Source of the DNA: Clostridia bacterium
Lineage (GTDB): Bacteria > Bacillota > Clostridia > TANB77 > CAG-508
DNA length: 46,721 nucleotides
Assembly: GCA_017625465.1 (NCBI GenBank)
Contig: JAGAKS010000003.1
Location: 1 to 46,721 of the forward strand
Direction: 5' to 3'
The first letter of the stretch is position 1, and every line of letters starts with the position of its first letter. The position numbers and the translations under genes are program-made. This document shows positions 25,854 through 34,873 of this stretch, piece by piece. The notes beneath the pieces are model-generated. The model was not told where the DNA came from, ran no database searches, and was given only the letters and a program-made list of their open reading frames with translations.

Positions 25854-25918
25854 CAGCACCAGTAGCAGGAAAAATTTTTTCAGAAGTATTACCATATTTA
25901 TATCCAGAAATGAATTAA
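25839..25918 (+). other. Out-of-frame tail of the PBP gene
   Basis: From 25844 the frame GGA GGT GTA reads GGVAAPVAGKIFSEVLPYLY and then PEMN, ending with TAA at 25916-25918. This is the expected continuation of the PBP after its GGHQ segment (stopping in frame at 25853). The 5 bases 25839-25843 (CGGAC) would have to be 3 or 6 for an open frame. Either a real mutation or a sequence error. Confidence 0.8.
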
Positions 25919-25932
25919 TTAGGGAAAGTAAC

Positions 25933-25961
25933 TTGAAAAAAAACAATATTAAAATTATAAT
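25933..25961 (+). promoter_or_regulatory. Promoter of the AAA+ ATPase gene
   Basis: TTGAAA (25933-25938), a 17-base spacer, TATAAT (25956-25961). Confidence 0.8.
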
Positions 25962-25991
25962 ATAGATAAATATATTAAAAGAGGAAAAAGT

Positions 25992-27779
25992 ATGGATAAT
26001 AATGAAATAAAAGAATTGTTTTCAAATATGTATAATGATTTTTTTGGAATAGAAAAATTAACTGAAAAAAACTTTGAAAATATAAAAGATTTGTATGACA
26101 ATAAAGATGTTCCTAAAATAGATTTACCAGGTTTTACTGATGAAGAAATTGAAGAAGCTTTTGGAAAAGATAATAAAATAATACAAAAATCTGAACCAGC
26201 AGTGAAAACAAAAGAGCAAAAAGATGAAATGATGAAAAATTTTTTTGAAAGTATTGATAAATTACAAATAACTGAAACTTCAAAAAATACTTTGAAAAAG
26301 ATGATAGAATATGCTAGAAAATATGATGAAAAAATAACTAAAACATATATACCATTTAATATGAGAATATATTGTGATAATAATGAAATTGTATATAAGA
26401 TTACAGATATATTAAGAGATAGTTTAACATATTTTGGTTATTTATCAAAAGATGATAGTGTAGAAGCTTCATTTTATTTAATAGAAGACGCAGAAACACT
26501 TTCAAAAATTTATGAAAAAGGTCATACACTAATAGTTTTAAAAAATATTAGTGTATTAAATACAAAAGATGCTAAACTTCGTAATCAAATGTTAAATGTG
26601 TTAGAAACTAATATAGTAGATAATAAAGAAACTTGTTTAACTATAGTAGTAGATAAAAATAAAGAAGTCATAAATGAAGCTTTGGGTAGCAATGTTAATT
26701 TAAAAGATAAAATTTTTGATTTTGAAATAGAAACAAAAAAATTGAATATAAATGAAGTTTATGAAGCTATTAAAGAAAAATTTGAAGGTAAAGAAGAATA
26801 CACAGAAAAATTTGAAATAAAATTATTAGAGTATGTTAGTGCTACTTTTCCAAAAACAACACTTTCATATCCAGAGTATATAGAGTCTACTTATGAAAAA
26901 ATTTTATTTAATAAATCTGGTGAAAAATTAGAAGAAGTTGATGTTCCAGCATATGAAAAAGAAAAGACAAATGAAGAAATTTTTGAAGAGTTAAATGAAT
27001 TAGTTGGTTTAGATAATGTTAAGCAAATGCTAAAAGATTTAGTAAGTTTAATAGAATTTAAAAATAAGACTAAAGATAAGATAAAAATAAAAGATACAAA
27101 TTTGCACATGGTATTTTTAGGTAATCCAGGTACAGGTAAAACCACAGTTGCAAGAATGATTGCAGGAATTTTATATAATTTAAAATACATAGATCAAAAC
27201 AAACTTATAGAAGTATCTGCTAAAGATTTAGTTGCAGAATATGTTGGTCAAACAGGACCAAAAACAATGGCTGTTATAGAAAAAGCTATGGGAGGAGTTT
27301 TATTTATTGATGAAGCATATTCTTTAGCAAGTAAACCAGGTGAAAATAGTTCTTTTAATGAAGAAGCAATTGCAACATTAATTCAAGCAATGGAAAATTA
27401 TAGAGATAATTTAGTAGTTATCTTTGCTGGATATAGTAAAGAAATGCAAGCTTTTTTAAATTCGAATTCTGGTATTGTTTCAAGAATAGGTTATACTTTA
27501 GATTTTAAAGATTATACAGTAGATGAGTTAATAACAATATTTAAATCTATGATTAAAAAAGCAGGCTTTGAAATAAATGAAAAAGCTATAGAAAAAGCAA
27601 AAGAAATTATTTTAGAATATAAAGATACTGAAAATTTTGGTAATGCAAGATTTGTACGTAATTTATATGAAAAAGCAGTTATTAAACATGCTGCAAATAC
27701 TAAGGATAAAAAGGCATTAAAATCATTAAGAACAATTACAGAATCAGATATTGTAACAGATAATCTTTTAAAAATGTAA
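25992..27779 (+). CDS. SpoVK/CbxX-like AAA+ ATPase
   Basis: A 595-residue protein. The C-terminal part (about 335-595) is an AAA+ module of the CbxX/CfqX/SpoVK group: LVGLDNVKQMLKDLV, Walker A GNPGTGKTT (from G377), VGQTGPKT pore-loop region, Walker B VLFIDEAY (D440, E441) and the sensor-2 segment GNARFVRNLYEKAV. The region about 130-300 has strand/helix order and a lid-like end (IFDFEIETKKLNINEVYEAIKEKF) suggesting a second AAA-like module without Walker A. The first 100 residues are acidic and unlike known domains. Its position between the PBP gene and murE is unusual. It has its own promoter. A remodelling role in wall synthesis or sporulation is inferred. Confidence 0.85.
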   Translation: MDNNEIKELFSNMYNDFFGIEKLTEKNFENIKDLYDNKDVPKIDLPGFTDEEIEEAFGKDNKIIQKSEPAVKTKEQKDEMMKNFFESIDKLQITETSKNTLKKMIEYARKYDEKITKTYIPFNMRIYCDNNEIVYKITDILRDSLTYFGYLSKDDSVEASFYLIEDAETLSKIYEKGHTLIVLKNISVLNTKDAKLRNQMLNVLETNIVDNKETCLTIVVDKNKEVINEALGSNVNLKDKIFDFEIETKKLNINEVYEAIKEKFEGKEEYTEKFEIKLLEYVSATFPKTTLSYPEYIESTYEKILFNKSGEKLEEVDVPAYEKEKTNEEIFEELNELVGLDNVKQMLKDLVSLIEFKNKTKDKIKIKDTNLHMVFLGNPGTGKTTVARMIAGILYNLKYIDQNKLIEVSAKDLVAEYVGQTGPKTMAVIEKAMGGVLFIDEAYSLASKPGENSSFNEEAIATLIQAMENYRDNLVVIFAGYSKEMQAFLNSNSGIVSRIGYTLDFKDYTVDELITIFKSMIKKAGFEINEKAIEKAKEIILEYKDTENFGNARFVRNLYEKAVIKHAANTKDKKALKSLRTITESDIVTDNLLKM

Positions 27780-27798
27780 TATTGTATATAAATATTTC

Positions 27799-27827
27799 TG
27801 TACAAAAGAGATTTTTTGCTATATAAT
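27799..27827 (+). promoter_or_regulatory. Possible promoter of murE
   Basis: TATAAT (27822-27827) with a weak -35, TGTACA (27799-27804), at 17 bases. One ACAAAAG heptamer, as in the mraZ-rsmH spacer, occurs at 27802-27808. Confidence 0.45.
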
Positions 27828-27854
27828 ATCAAAGATATAGGAGGCTAAAACGTT

Positions 27855-29327
27855 ATGGAATTAAAAGCACTTTTAAATGGAATTGAGAATTTCAAAGTAA
27901 AAGGTGATACAACTATAGATATAAAAAACATAGAAAGTAATTCAAAAAAGATTACTCCAGACAGCTTGTTTATAGCAATAAAAGGTTATGATTTTGATGG
28001 TCATAAGTTTGCTGAAGAAGCTATTTCTAATGGTGCAACAGCTATAATTCTTGATATGAACGCAGATTTAAAAGGAATTAAAATTCCATCTGGTGTTACT
28101 ATTGTAATTACAGATGATACTAGAAAAGCTTTAGCTATTTGTTCAGCAAATTTTTATGGAAATCCATCAAAAAAATTAAAATTAATAGGTGTTACAGGAA
28201 CAAAGGGAAAAACAACAACAACATATATGATAAAATCTATTTTAGAAGCAGCAGGACATAAAGTAGGTTTAATTGGAACAATTGAAAACTATGCTGGAGA
28301 AGATAGTTTGGGAAAAGCAACAAGAACAACTCCAGAAAGTTTAGAATTACAAAAACTTTTCTATCAAATGGTAAAAGAAAATGTAGAGTATGTTGTAATG
28401 GAAGTATCATCACAAAGTTTAAAATTAGATAGAGTTTATGGTTTGCAGTTCGAAATAGGCATTTTTACTAACTTCTACAAAGATCATATAAGTTTAAAAG
28501 AACACACGGATATGGATGATTATTTCAATTCAAAATTGAAATTATTTTCAATGTGTAAAAAAGGTTTTGTAAATTTTGATGATTTTAAGGGAATGAAAGT
28601 AAAATCTTTATGTAAAAATTGTGATATAAAAACTTATGCTATAAATAATGAAGCAAACTTACTTGCTAAAGATATTACAATCACAAATGTTAGTGTAGAT
28701 TTTAAAGTTAAAATAAATAACAGAAATGAAAGATTAAAAATAAATATTCCTGGAAGATTTAGTGTATATAATGCACTTGCAGCAATTTCTGTTGCAAATG
28801 AGCTAAAAATAAGTACAGAAAAAATAAAAGAAGGTTTAGAAAAGGTTACTGTGCCTGGTAGAAGCGAACTTGTACCTAACAAGCAAGAACTTGCAATAAT
28901 GATAGATTATGCGCATACACCTGAAAGTTTAGAAAGTATTTTACAAGCTGTAAAAACATATACAAAAGGAAGAGTTATTTGCGTTTTCGGTTGCGGTGGA
29001 GATAGAGATAGAAGCAAAAGACCACTTATGGGAGAAGTTTCAGGTAGAGTAGCTGATTTTTCAATCGTTACAACAGATAATTCGAGAACAGAAAAACCAG
29101 AAGATATTATAGCAGAAATCGAAGAAGGAATTAAAAAGACAAAAGGAAGATATAAAGTAATAGTTGACAGAAGAGAAGCTATTAAAGAAGCTATTAAAAT
29201 GATGAACAAAAATGACATTGTTGTATTAGCTGGAAAAGGTCATGAACCATACCAAGAGATAAATGGAGAAAAGTTACCTTTTGATGAAAGAATCATAGTA
29301 AAAGAATTCTTAGAAGAGAAAAAGTAA
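27855..29327 (+). CDS. murE: UDP-N-acetylmuramoyl-tripeptide synthetase MurE (DAP-adding)
   Basis: A 490-residue cytoplasmic Mur ligase that adds the third amino acid to UDP-MurNAc-L-Ala-D-Glu with ATP. The N-terminal UDP-binding domain has SNSKKITPDSLFIAIKGYDFDGHKF. The P-loop GVTGTKGKTTTTYMI lies near residue 115. EVSSQSLKLDRV and the C-terminal VFGCGGDRDRSKRPLMG follow. The specificity motif reads DNSR (408-411), close to the DNPR of meso-DAP enzymes, with the arginine kept. DapL upstream in the window supports a DAP peptidoglycan. AGGAGG precedes the ATG. murF, normally next, is absent here. Confidence 0.95.
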   Translation: MELKALLNGIENFKVKGDTTIDIKNIESNSKKITPDSLFIAIKGYDFDGHKFAEEAISNGATAIILDMNADLKGIKIPSGVTIVITDDTRKALAICSANFYGNPSKKLKLIGVTGTKGKTTTTYMIKSILEAAGHKVGLIGTIENYAGEDSLGKATRTTPESLELQKLFYQMVKENVEYVVMEVSSQSLKLDRVYGLQFEIGIFTNFYKDHISLKEHTDMDDYFNSKLKLFSMCKKGFVNFDDFKGMKVKSLCKNCDIKTYAINNEANLLAKDITITNVSVDFKVKINNRNERLKINIPGRFSVYNALAAISVANELKISTEKIKEGLEKVTVPGRSELVPNKQELAIMIDYAHTPESLESILQAVKTYTKGRVICVFGCGGDRDRSKRPLMGEVSGRVADFSIVTTDNSRTEKPEDIIAEIEEGIKKTKGRYKVIVDRREAIKEAIKMMNKNDIVVLAGKGHEPYQEINGEKLPFDERIIVKEFLEEKK

Positions 29328-29342
29328 AGGAGCATTGGTTTT

Positions 29343-30323
29343 GTGAATATGCAGATAATATATTTTTTTGTATCTTTTATTATTGCAGCGATAATTGGAA
29401 AAATCATAATTCCAATTTTAAAAAAATTTAAAGTCGGTCAAAATGAGAGAGCAGATGGACCTAGAAGTCATTTGAGAAAACAAGGCACACCTACAATGGG
29501 TGGAATTATAATGATTTTTACTATTATAGTTTTAAGCATAATAGTAAGTATATATTATTGGAATAAAGGTTTAAATGATGAAGTAATGCAAATTATTCCA
29601 GTATGTTTAGCATCAATTGGATTTGGAATTGTAGGTTTGGTGGATGATTTTAAAAAATTGGTTTTAAAAAATACAGAAGGTTTAAATCCAAAGCTAAAGA
29701 TGTTTGGACTTCTTATTATAGCAACAATATATACAGTATATTTAACTAAATTTGCAAATATAGGAACTGAAATTGTAATACCATTTACAGAATATACTTT
29801 AATCTTACCAGTTTGGTTTTATATACCATTTACAATTTTAGTAATGTTAGGTGCAACTAATGCGGTTAATTTAACTGACGGAATTGATGGCTTGGTTCCA
29901 ACAGTTTTAGCAATTATTACTGGAACCTTGTCTGTAATTGCATATAAAATACCACTTGTTGGTATTTCAACATTTGCATCAATTGTTTCTGGTGCATGTG
30001 CTGGATTTTTGATATATAATGTATATAAAGCAAAAGTCTTTATGGGAGATACAGGTTCATTATTACTTGGCGGTGTTATTTCAAGTGTTGCAATTTATAT
30101 GAAAAATCCAATTATATTATTAATTATTGCAATTATTCCGGTAATAGAAACAATTTCAGTAATTCTTCAAGTTATAAGTTTTAGATTTACTGGAAAAAGG
30201 ATGTTTAGAATGGCTCCATTGCATCATCATTTTGAACTTAGTGGATGGAGAGAAAATAAAGTAGTAGTAGTTTTTGGATTCATTACTTTGATATTTTGCA
30301 TATTAGGAGTATTTGCAGCATAG
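29343..30323 (+). CDS. mraY: Phospho-N-acetylmuramoyl-pentapeptide transferase MraY
   Basis: A 326-residue polytopic membrane enzyme that joins phospho-MurNAc-pentapeptide to undecaprenyl phosphate to form lipid I. The marks are QGTPTMGG near the start, the acidic pair in GLVDDFKK, NAVNLTDGIDGL, FMGDTGSL and the histidine motif MAPLHHHFE. It has about ten helices and normal length. The start is GTG at 29343, 10 bases after AAAGGAG; an ATG at 29349 is possible but farther away. It follows murE directly and precedes the FtsW/SpoVE gene, with murD missing between. Confidence 0.95.
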   Translation: MNMQIIYFFVSFIIAAIIGKIIIPILKKFKVGQNERADGPRSHLRKQGTPTMGGIIMIFTIIVLSIIVSIYYWNKGLNDEVMQIIPVCLASIGFGIVGLVDDFKKLVLKNTEGLNPKLKMFGLLIIATIYTVYLTKFANIGTEIVIPFTEYTLILPVWFYIPFTILVMLGATNAVNLTDGIDGLVPTVLAIITGTLSVIAYKIPLVGISTFASIVSGACAGFLIYNVYKAKVFMGDTGSLLLGGVISSVAIYMKNPIILLIIAIIPVIETISVILQVISFRFTGKRMFRMAPLHHHFELSGWRENKVVVVFGFITLIFCILGVFAA

Positions 30324-30343
30324 GTTACGAAAGGAAGATATAG

Positions 30344-31510
30344 ATGGCACGAAAAGATAAAAAGAAAACGACGTTCTTCACAAAAGGGGCGTGGGATTAT
30401 ATTATCTTCATAGTTGTATTAATCATTTTAGCTTGTGGCTTGATAATGGTTTTATCAGCGAGCGCACCAGCTTCATTATCAGAGCGTGGAGATAGCTATA
30501 AATATTTTACAAGGCAAGCTTGGTGTGCAATAGGTGGAGTAGTAATTATGTATGTAGTTTCTAGAATTGATTATAGAATCTACAAAAAACTTATTTGGCC
30601 TATTTATATTTGTGTACTTCTTTTAAATGTAGCAACAATTTTTGTTGGTCAATCTGAAGGTGGTGCCGTACGTTGGATTGTAATAGGACCTATCAATTTT
30701 CAACCTTCTGAACTTGCTAAAGTAGGCCTTATTATATTTTTTGCAAGTATCTTAACAGATATAAAAAAGAATGGAAATATAAAGAAATTTTTTAAAGGTT
30801 TTTTAGTACCAATATTATTTGTTTTACCATTTATAGCTGTTATTTTTATTGGTCAGAACCATTTTAGTGCAACTCTTTTAATAGTTGCTGTAACATGTAT
30901 TCAAATGTTTATAGTTGGAGTGCCACTTAAATATTTTGTGATGGCTGGAGTATCAGCAGTAGCACTAATAGGAAGTGTATTTGGTATTAAGACAGCAATG
31001 AATCCTGAAGAAACCACATCTGAAAATTTTAGATTTACAAGAATAAAGACTTGGTTAGATCCTTTTTCAGATCCAACGGGAGAAGGTTGGCAAATTATAA
31101 ATAGTTTGTATGCGATAGCATCAGGAGGACTATTCGGTTTAGGTTTTGGAGAAAGCAGACAAAAGTATTTATATTTACCAGAACCACATAATGATTTCAT
31201 TTTTGCAGTATTAGCAGAAGAAACAGGATTTATAGGTTGTGTAATAGTTATATTATTGTTTGCAATTTTTATTTGGAGAGGTATTGTAGTTGCTATGAAA
31301 GCTCCAGATATGTTTGGTAGTTTAATAGCAATAGGTATAATAAGTTTATTAGGCTTGCAAGCAATTGTAAATATTGCCGTTGTAACTGGAACAATACCAG
31401 TTACAGGTATGCCATTACCATTCTTTAGCTATGGTGGTACGGCTATTATAGTGAATTTAGCAACAGTGGGAATTTTATTAAATATTTCCAGAACATGTAA
31501 TCAAAAATAA
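30344..31510 (+). CDS. SEDS-family glycosyltransferase FtsW/SpoVE
   Basis: A 388-residue membrane protein of the SEDS family with about ten helices, which polymerises lipid II together with a class B PBP. The conserved features are GAVRWIVIGPINFQPSELAK, the extracellular loop ending in PEPHNDFIFAVLAEETGFIG, and MPLPFFSYGGTAII. Position in the dcw cluster next to murG is that of spoVE in spore formers or ftsW elsewhere, and sequence alone does not separate them. The partner is likely the class B PBP at 24141. GAAAGGAAG precedes the ATG. Confidence 0.94.
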   Translation: MARKDKKKTTFFTKGAWDYIIFIVVLIILACGLIMVLSASAPASLSERGDSYKYFTRQAWCAIGGVVIMYVVSRIDYRIYKKLIWPIYICVLLLNVATIFVGQSEGGAVRWIVIGPINFQPSELAKVGLIIFFASILTDIKKNGNIKKFFKGFLVPILFVLPFIAVIFIGQNHFSATLLIVAVTCIQMFIVGVPLKYFVMAGVSAVALIGSVFGIKTAMNPEETTSENFRFTRIKTWLDPFSDPTGEGWQIINSLYAIASGGLFGLGFGESRQKYLYLPEPHNDFIFAVLAEETGFIGCVIVILLFAIFIWRGIVVAMKAPDMFGSLIAIGIISLLGLQAIVNIAVVTGTIPVTGMPLPFFSYGGTAIIVNLATVGILLNISRTCNQK

Positions 31511-31528
31511 AAGAAAGGAAAAGGTATT

Positions 31529-32650
31529 TTGAGAGTAATTATTTCTGCGGCTGGAACTGGAGGACATATAAATCCAGGTATAGCTATAGCAAATAAAATA
31601 AGAGAAAAAGAACCAAATTCAAAAATTATTTTTATTGGTACTAATCGTGGATTAGAGAACGATTTAGTGCCAAGAGCGGGTTATGAGCTAAAAACTATTG
31701 AAGCTTATGGATTAAAAAAAGAAATTTCGTTTACTAATTTAAAGCATATTGTTCAAACTATAAGAAGTAGAAAAGATGTAAAAAAAATAATTGATGAATT
31801 TAAACCAGATGTTGTTATTGGTACAGGTGGATATATATGCGGACCTGTTATTAGTGCGGCTATTTCAAAAAATATACCAACAGTATTACATGAAAGTAAT
31901 GCTTATCCGGGAAAAGCAGTTAAAATGTTTGCAAAAGAAGTAGATTTGGTTTTGGCTGGATTTGAAGAAGCTAAAACCAGACTTGTTGATAGTAAAAAAG
32001 TTGTAGTTACTGGTACACCAACTAAAATAAAAAAATTGGATATTAGTGATGCTAGAAAAAAAGAAATATTAAGAGAAATTGGAGTAAAAAATGATTTACC
32101 AATTGTATTAGTTTTTGGCGGAAGTCAAGGAGCACAGGCTATCAATGAAGCAGTACAAGATTTAGTTATAAAAAAAGCGAATAAAGAGTATCAAATTATT
32201 TGGGCAGCAGGACAAAAACAATATGATATCATAAAAGAAAAATTTGAAAAAGAAAATATGTATATAAATAACTTGACAAATGTTAAGGTGTTGCCTTATA
32301 TATATAATATGGAGGAAATGTTAAATATTGCAGATTTGGCAGTTTGTAGAAGTGGAGCAATGACTATTACAGAAATTGCTATAACTGGAAAACCAGCTAT
32401 ATTTATACCTTTACCATCTCATTCAGCAAATAGACAAGAAGATAATGCAAGAGTTCTTGAAAAAATTGGTGCTGCAAAAATTATTTTGAATAAAGATTTA
32501 ACAGGAAAAAAATTATCAGAAGAAATTGATGATATAATTTTAAAAAAATCTGAGTTAGAAGAAATGGGTAGATTGGCAAGCACAATAGCACCAAACAATG
32601 TTGAAGAAAAAATATACAGCGAAATAAAGCAAATTATAGGAGAAAAATAA
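31529..32650 (+). CDS. murG: UDP-GlcNAc:lipid I N-acetylglucosaminyltransferase MurG
   Basis: A 373-residue GT28 glycosyltransferase on the inner face of the membrane that converts lipid I to lipid II. The first glycine loop SAAGTGGHINPG lies near residue 6, then GTGGYICGPVI, VLHESNAYPGK, the nucleotide-sugar site FGGSQGAQAIN, and CRSGAMTITEIAITGKPAIFIPLP with NRQEDNA. The start is TTG at 31529 after AAAGGAAAAGG, which gives the usual family N-terminus. The stop overlaps the topA start by one base, so the two are translationally coupled. Confidence 0.95.
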   Translation: MRVIISAAGTGGHINPGIAIANKIREKEPNSKIIFIGTNRGLENDLVPRAGYELKTIEAYGLKKEISFTNLKHIVQTIRSRKDVKKIIDEFKPDVVIGTGGYICGPVISAAISKNIPTVLHESNAYPGKAVKMFAKEVDLVLAGFEEAKTRLVDSKKVVVTGTPTKIKKLDISDARKKEILREIGVKNDLPIVLVFGGSQGAQAINEAVQDLVIKKANKEYQIIWAAGQKQYDIIKEKFEKENMYINNLTNVKVLPYIYNMEEMLNIADLAVCRSGAMTITEIAITGKPAIFIPLPSHSANRQEDNARVLEKIGAAKIILNKDLTGKKLSEEIDDIILKKSELEEMGRLASTIAPNNVEEKIYSEIKQIIGEK

Positions 32651-34779
32651 TGATAGATCAATTAGTTATTGTGGAGTCTCCAGCAAAGGCAAACACAATC
32701 AAAAAGTTTTTAGGAGGAAAAAGCAAAGTAGTTGCTTCAATGGGGCATATTAGAGATTTACCAAAATCTAAATTAGGCGTTAATCCTGAAAAAGACTTTG
32801 AAATAGATTATATAAATATTAGAGGCAAAGCAAGTTTAATTAATTCTCTAAAAAAAGATGCGAAAGAAGCAAAACAAGTTTATCTTGCAACTGACCCTGA
32901 CCGTGAGGGAGAAGCTATTGCATGGCATTTAGCATATATTTTAGGAATTGACCCTAATAGTATTTGTAGAGTTACTTTTAATGAAATTACAAAAGAAACT
33001 GTACAAAAATCTATTAAAGAACCTAGAAGTATAGATATGAACTTAACAGATGCTCAACAAGCAAGAAGAGTTCTAGATAGAATTGTAGGTTATAAAATAA
33101 GTCCAGTACTTTGGAAAAAAGTAAAAAGAGGTTTATCAGCAGGTAGAGTTCAATCTGTTGCTGTAAAACTTATTGTAGATAGAGAAGAAGAAATTGAAAA
33201 ATTTATTCCAGAAGAATATTGGAATATAAATTTAGTTGCTTCTGATAAAAAAACAAAAACTAAATTTGATTGCAAATTTGTAGGAAAAGATGGGAAAAAA
33301 TTAGAACTTCATTCAGAAAAAGAAGTAAACGAAGTTTTATCACAGCTAGAAGGTGCAAAATATGTTGTCACAGACATAAAAAAAGGAGAAAAGAAGAGAA
33401 CTCCAGCACCACCTTTTACAACTAGTACAATGCAACAAGAGGCTTCAAGAAAATTAAATTTTGCAATTAAGAAAACTATGTCAGTAGCTCAAGGCTTATA
33501 CGAAGGAGTTAAACTTCCTGAAAAAGGAGAAACTGGTCTTATAACATATATGAGAACAGACTCTACAAGAATTTCAAATGAAGCAAGAGAACATGCTAAA
33601 AAATATATTGAAAGTGAGTATGGTGCTGAGTATTATGAAAATAGATTTTATAAAACTAAGGCAGATGCTCAAGATGCACACGAAGCAATTAGACCAACTT
33701 ATGTAGAATTAACACCAGAAAAAGTAAAAGATAGCTTAACATCAGACCAATATAAATTATATAGATTGATATATAATAGATTTATTGCAAGTCAAATGTC
33801 AGCTAGTATTTATGATACACTTGCAGTAAGCATAAGTGGTAATTCTTATGACTTTAAAGCCAACGGACAAACACTAAAATTTAAAGGTTTTATGGCTTTA
33901 TATGTAGAAACAGAAGACGTTCCAACTAATGAAGAATTTACTCAAATTCCAAAATTAGAAGTAGGAGAAGAAGTTTATAAAGAAGATATTACTTCAAAAC
34001 AAAGTTTTACAGAACCACCAGCAAGATATACTGAAGCAAGTTTAGTAAAAACTTTAGAAGAAAAAGGAATTGGAAGACCAAGTACTTATGCTCCAACTAT
34101 TACTACTATTTTAACTCGTAGATATATTGAAAAAGTTCAAAAGCAATTAGTACCTACTGAATTAGGTAGAATTGTCAATAAATTGCTTATAGAAAATTTC
34201 CAAGATGTTATAAATGTAGAGTTCACTGCTAAAATGGAAGAAGAATTTGATAAAATAGCAGTCGGTGAGGAAAACTGGAAAAAAGTTTTAAGAGAATTCT
34301 ATACACCATTTGAAAAAACAGTTGAACAGGTTGAAAAAGAATTAGAACATGTTAAACTTGAATATGAAGAATCAGATGTACCATGTGAAAAATGTGGCCG
34401 AATGATGGTTATAAAATATGGTAAGTTTGGTAAGTTTTTAGCTTGTCCAGGGTATCCAGAATGTAGAAATGCAAAACCAATTGTAGAAACTGTAGATGTT
34501 CCATGTCCTGTATGTGGAGGAGTTGTTCAAGTAAGAAAAACTAAGAAAAAACGTAACTACTATATTTGTGAAAATAATAAAGGTGAAAACGAAGGCTGTT
34601 CATATATTTCATGGAATAAACCAAAAGTAGGAGAAGTCTTTAATCCAGAAGAAAATAGCAAAGATGAAATTGAAAAAGAAACAAAGAAGACTACAAGAAA
34701 ATCTTCTACCAAAACATCAAAAACTACAAAAAAGACGGCTACAAAAAGAAAAACAACAGCTAAAAGTAAGAAAAAATAA
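32650..34779 (+). CDS. topA: DNA topoisomerase I (TopA)
   Basis: A 709-residue type IA topoisomerase that relaxes negative supercoils. The TOPRIM domain begins at LVIVESPAKANTIKKFLG and contains the metal-binding TDPDREGEAIAWHL. The active-site tyrosine is Y300 in TYMRTDSTRIS. C-terminal zinc ribbons have CEKCGRMM...CPGYPEC and CPVCGGVV with a last pair spaced CENNKGENEGC. A lysine- and threonine-rich tail of about 40 residues may bind DNA without sequence preference. Coupling to murG and closeness to trmFO are normal for Firmicutes, apart from the insertion that follows. Confidence 0.96.
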   Translation: MIDQLVIVESPAKANTIKKFLGGKSKVVASMGHIRDLPKSKLGVNPEKDFEIDYINIRGKASLINSLKKDAKEAKQVYLATDPDREGEAIAWHLAYILGIDPNSICRVTFNEITKETVQKSIKEPRSIDMNLTDAQQARRVLDRIVGYKISPVLWKKVKRGLSAGRVQSVAVKLIVDREEEIEKFIPEEYWNINLVASDKKTKTKFDCKFVGKDGKKLELHSEKEVNEVLSQLEGAKYVVTDIKKGEKKRTPAPPFTTSTMQQEASRKLNFAIKKTMSVAQGLYEGVKLPEKGETGLITYMRTDSTRISNEAREHAKKYIESEYGAEYYENRFYKTKADAQDAHEAIRPTYVELTPEKVKDSLTSDQYKLYRLIYNRFIASQMSASIYDTLAVSISGNSYDFKANGQTLKFKGFMALYVETEDVPTNEEFTQIPKLEVGEEVYKEDITSKQSFTEPPARYTEASLVKTLEEKGIGRPSTYAPTITTILTRRYIEKVQKQLVPTELGRIVNKLLIENFQDVINVEFTAKMEEEFDKIAVGEENWKKVLREFYTPFEKTVEQVEKELEHVKLEYEESDVPCEKCGRMMVIKYGKFGKFLACPGYPECRNAKPIVETVDVPCPVCGGVVQVRKTKKKRNYYICENNKGENEGCSYISWNKPKVGEVFNPEENSKDEIEKETKKTTRKSSTKTSKTTKKTATKRKTTAKSKKK

Positions 34780-34789
34780 ACAAAAATGT

Positions 34790-34822
34790 AATGCTATTGT
34801 AATTGCAATAGCATTTTTTTTT
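34790..34822 (+). terminator. Terminator after topA
   Basis: AATGCTATTG (34790-34799) pairs exactly with CAATAGCATT (34806-34815), followed by at least seven T. The -35 of the next promoter is embedded in its right arm. Confidence 0.9.
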
Positions 34823-34831
34823 ATCTATAAT
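34803..34831 (+). promoter_or_regulatory. Promoter of the 755-residue protein gene, nested in the terminator
   Basis: TTGCAA (34803-34808), a 17-base spacer running through the T-run, and TATAAT (34826-34831). Confidence 0.65.
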
Positions 34832-34873
34832 AAAATTATGAAAATGGGAGTATTATAGGTTTTAGGGGAAATT

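Noticed and set aside
34664..34858. 64-codon frame overlapping the end of topA
   Set aside because: It is a shadow of the Lys-rich topA tail and runs through the terminator.
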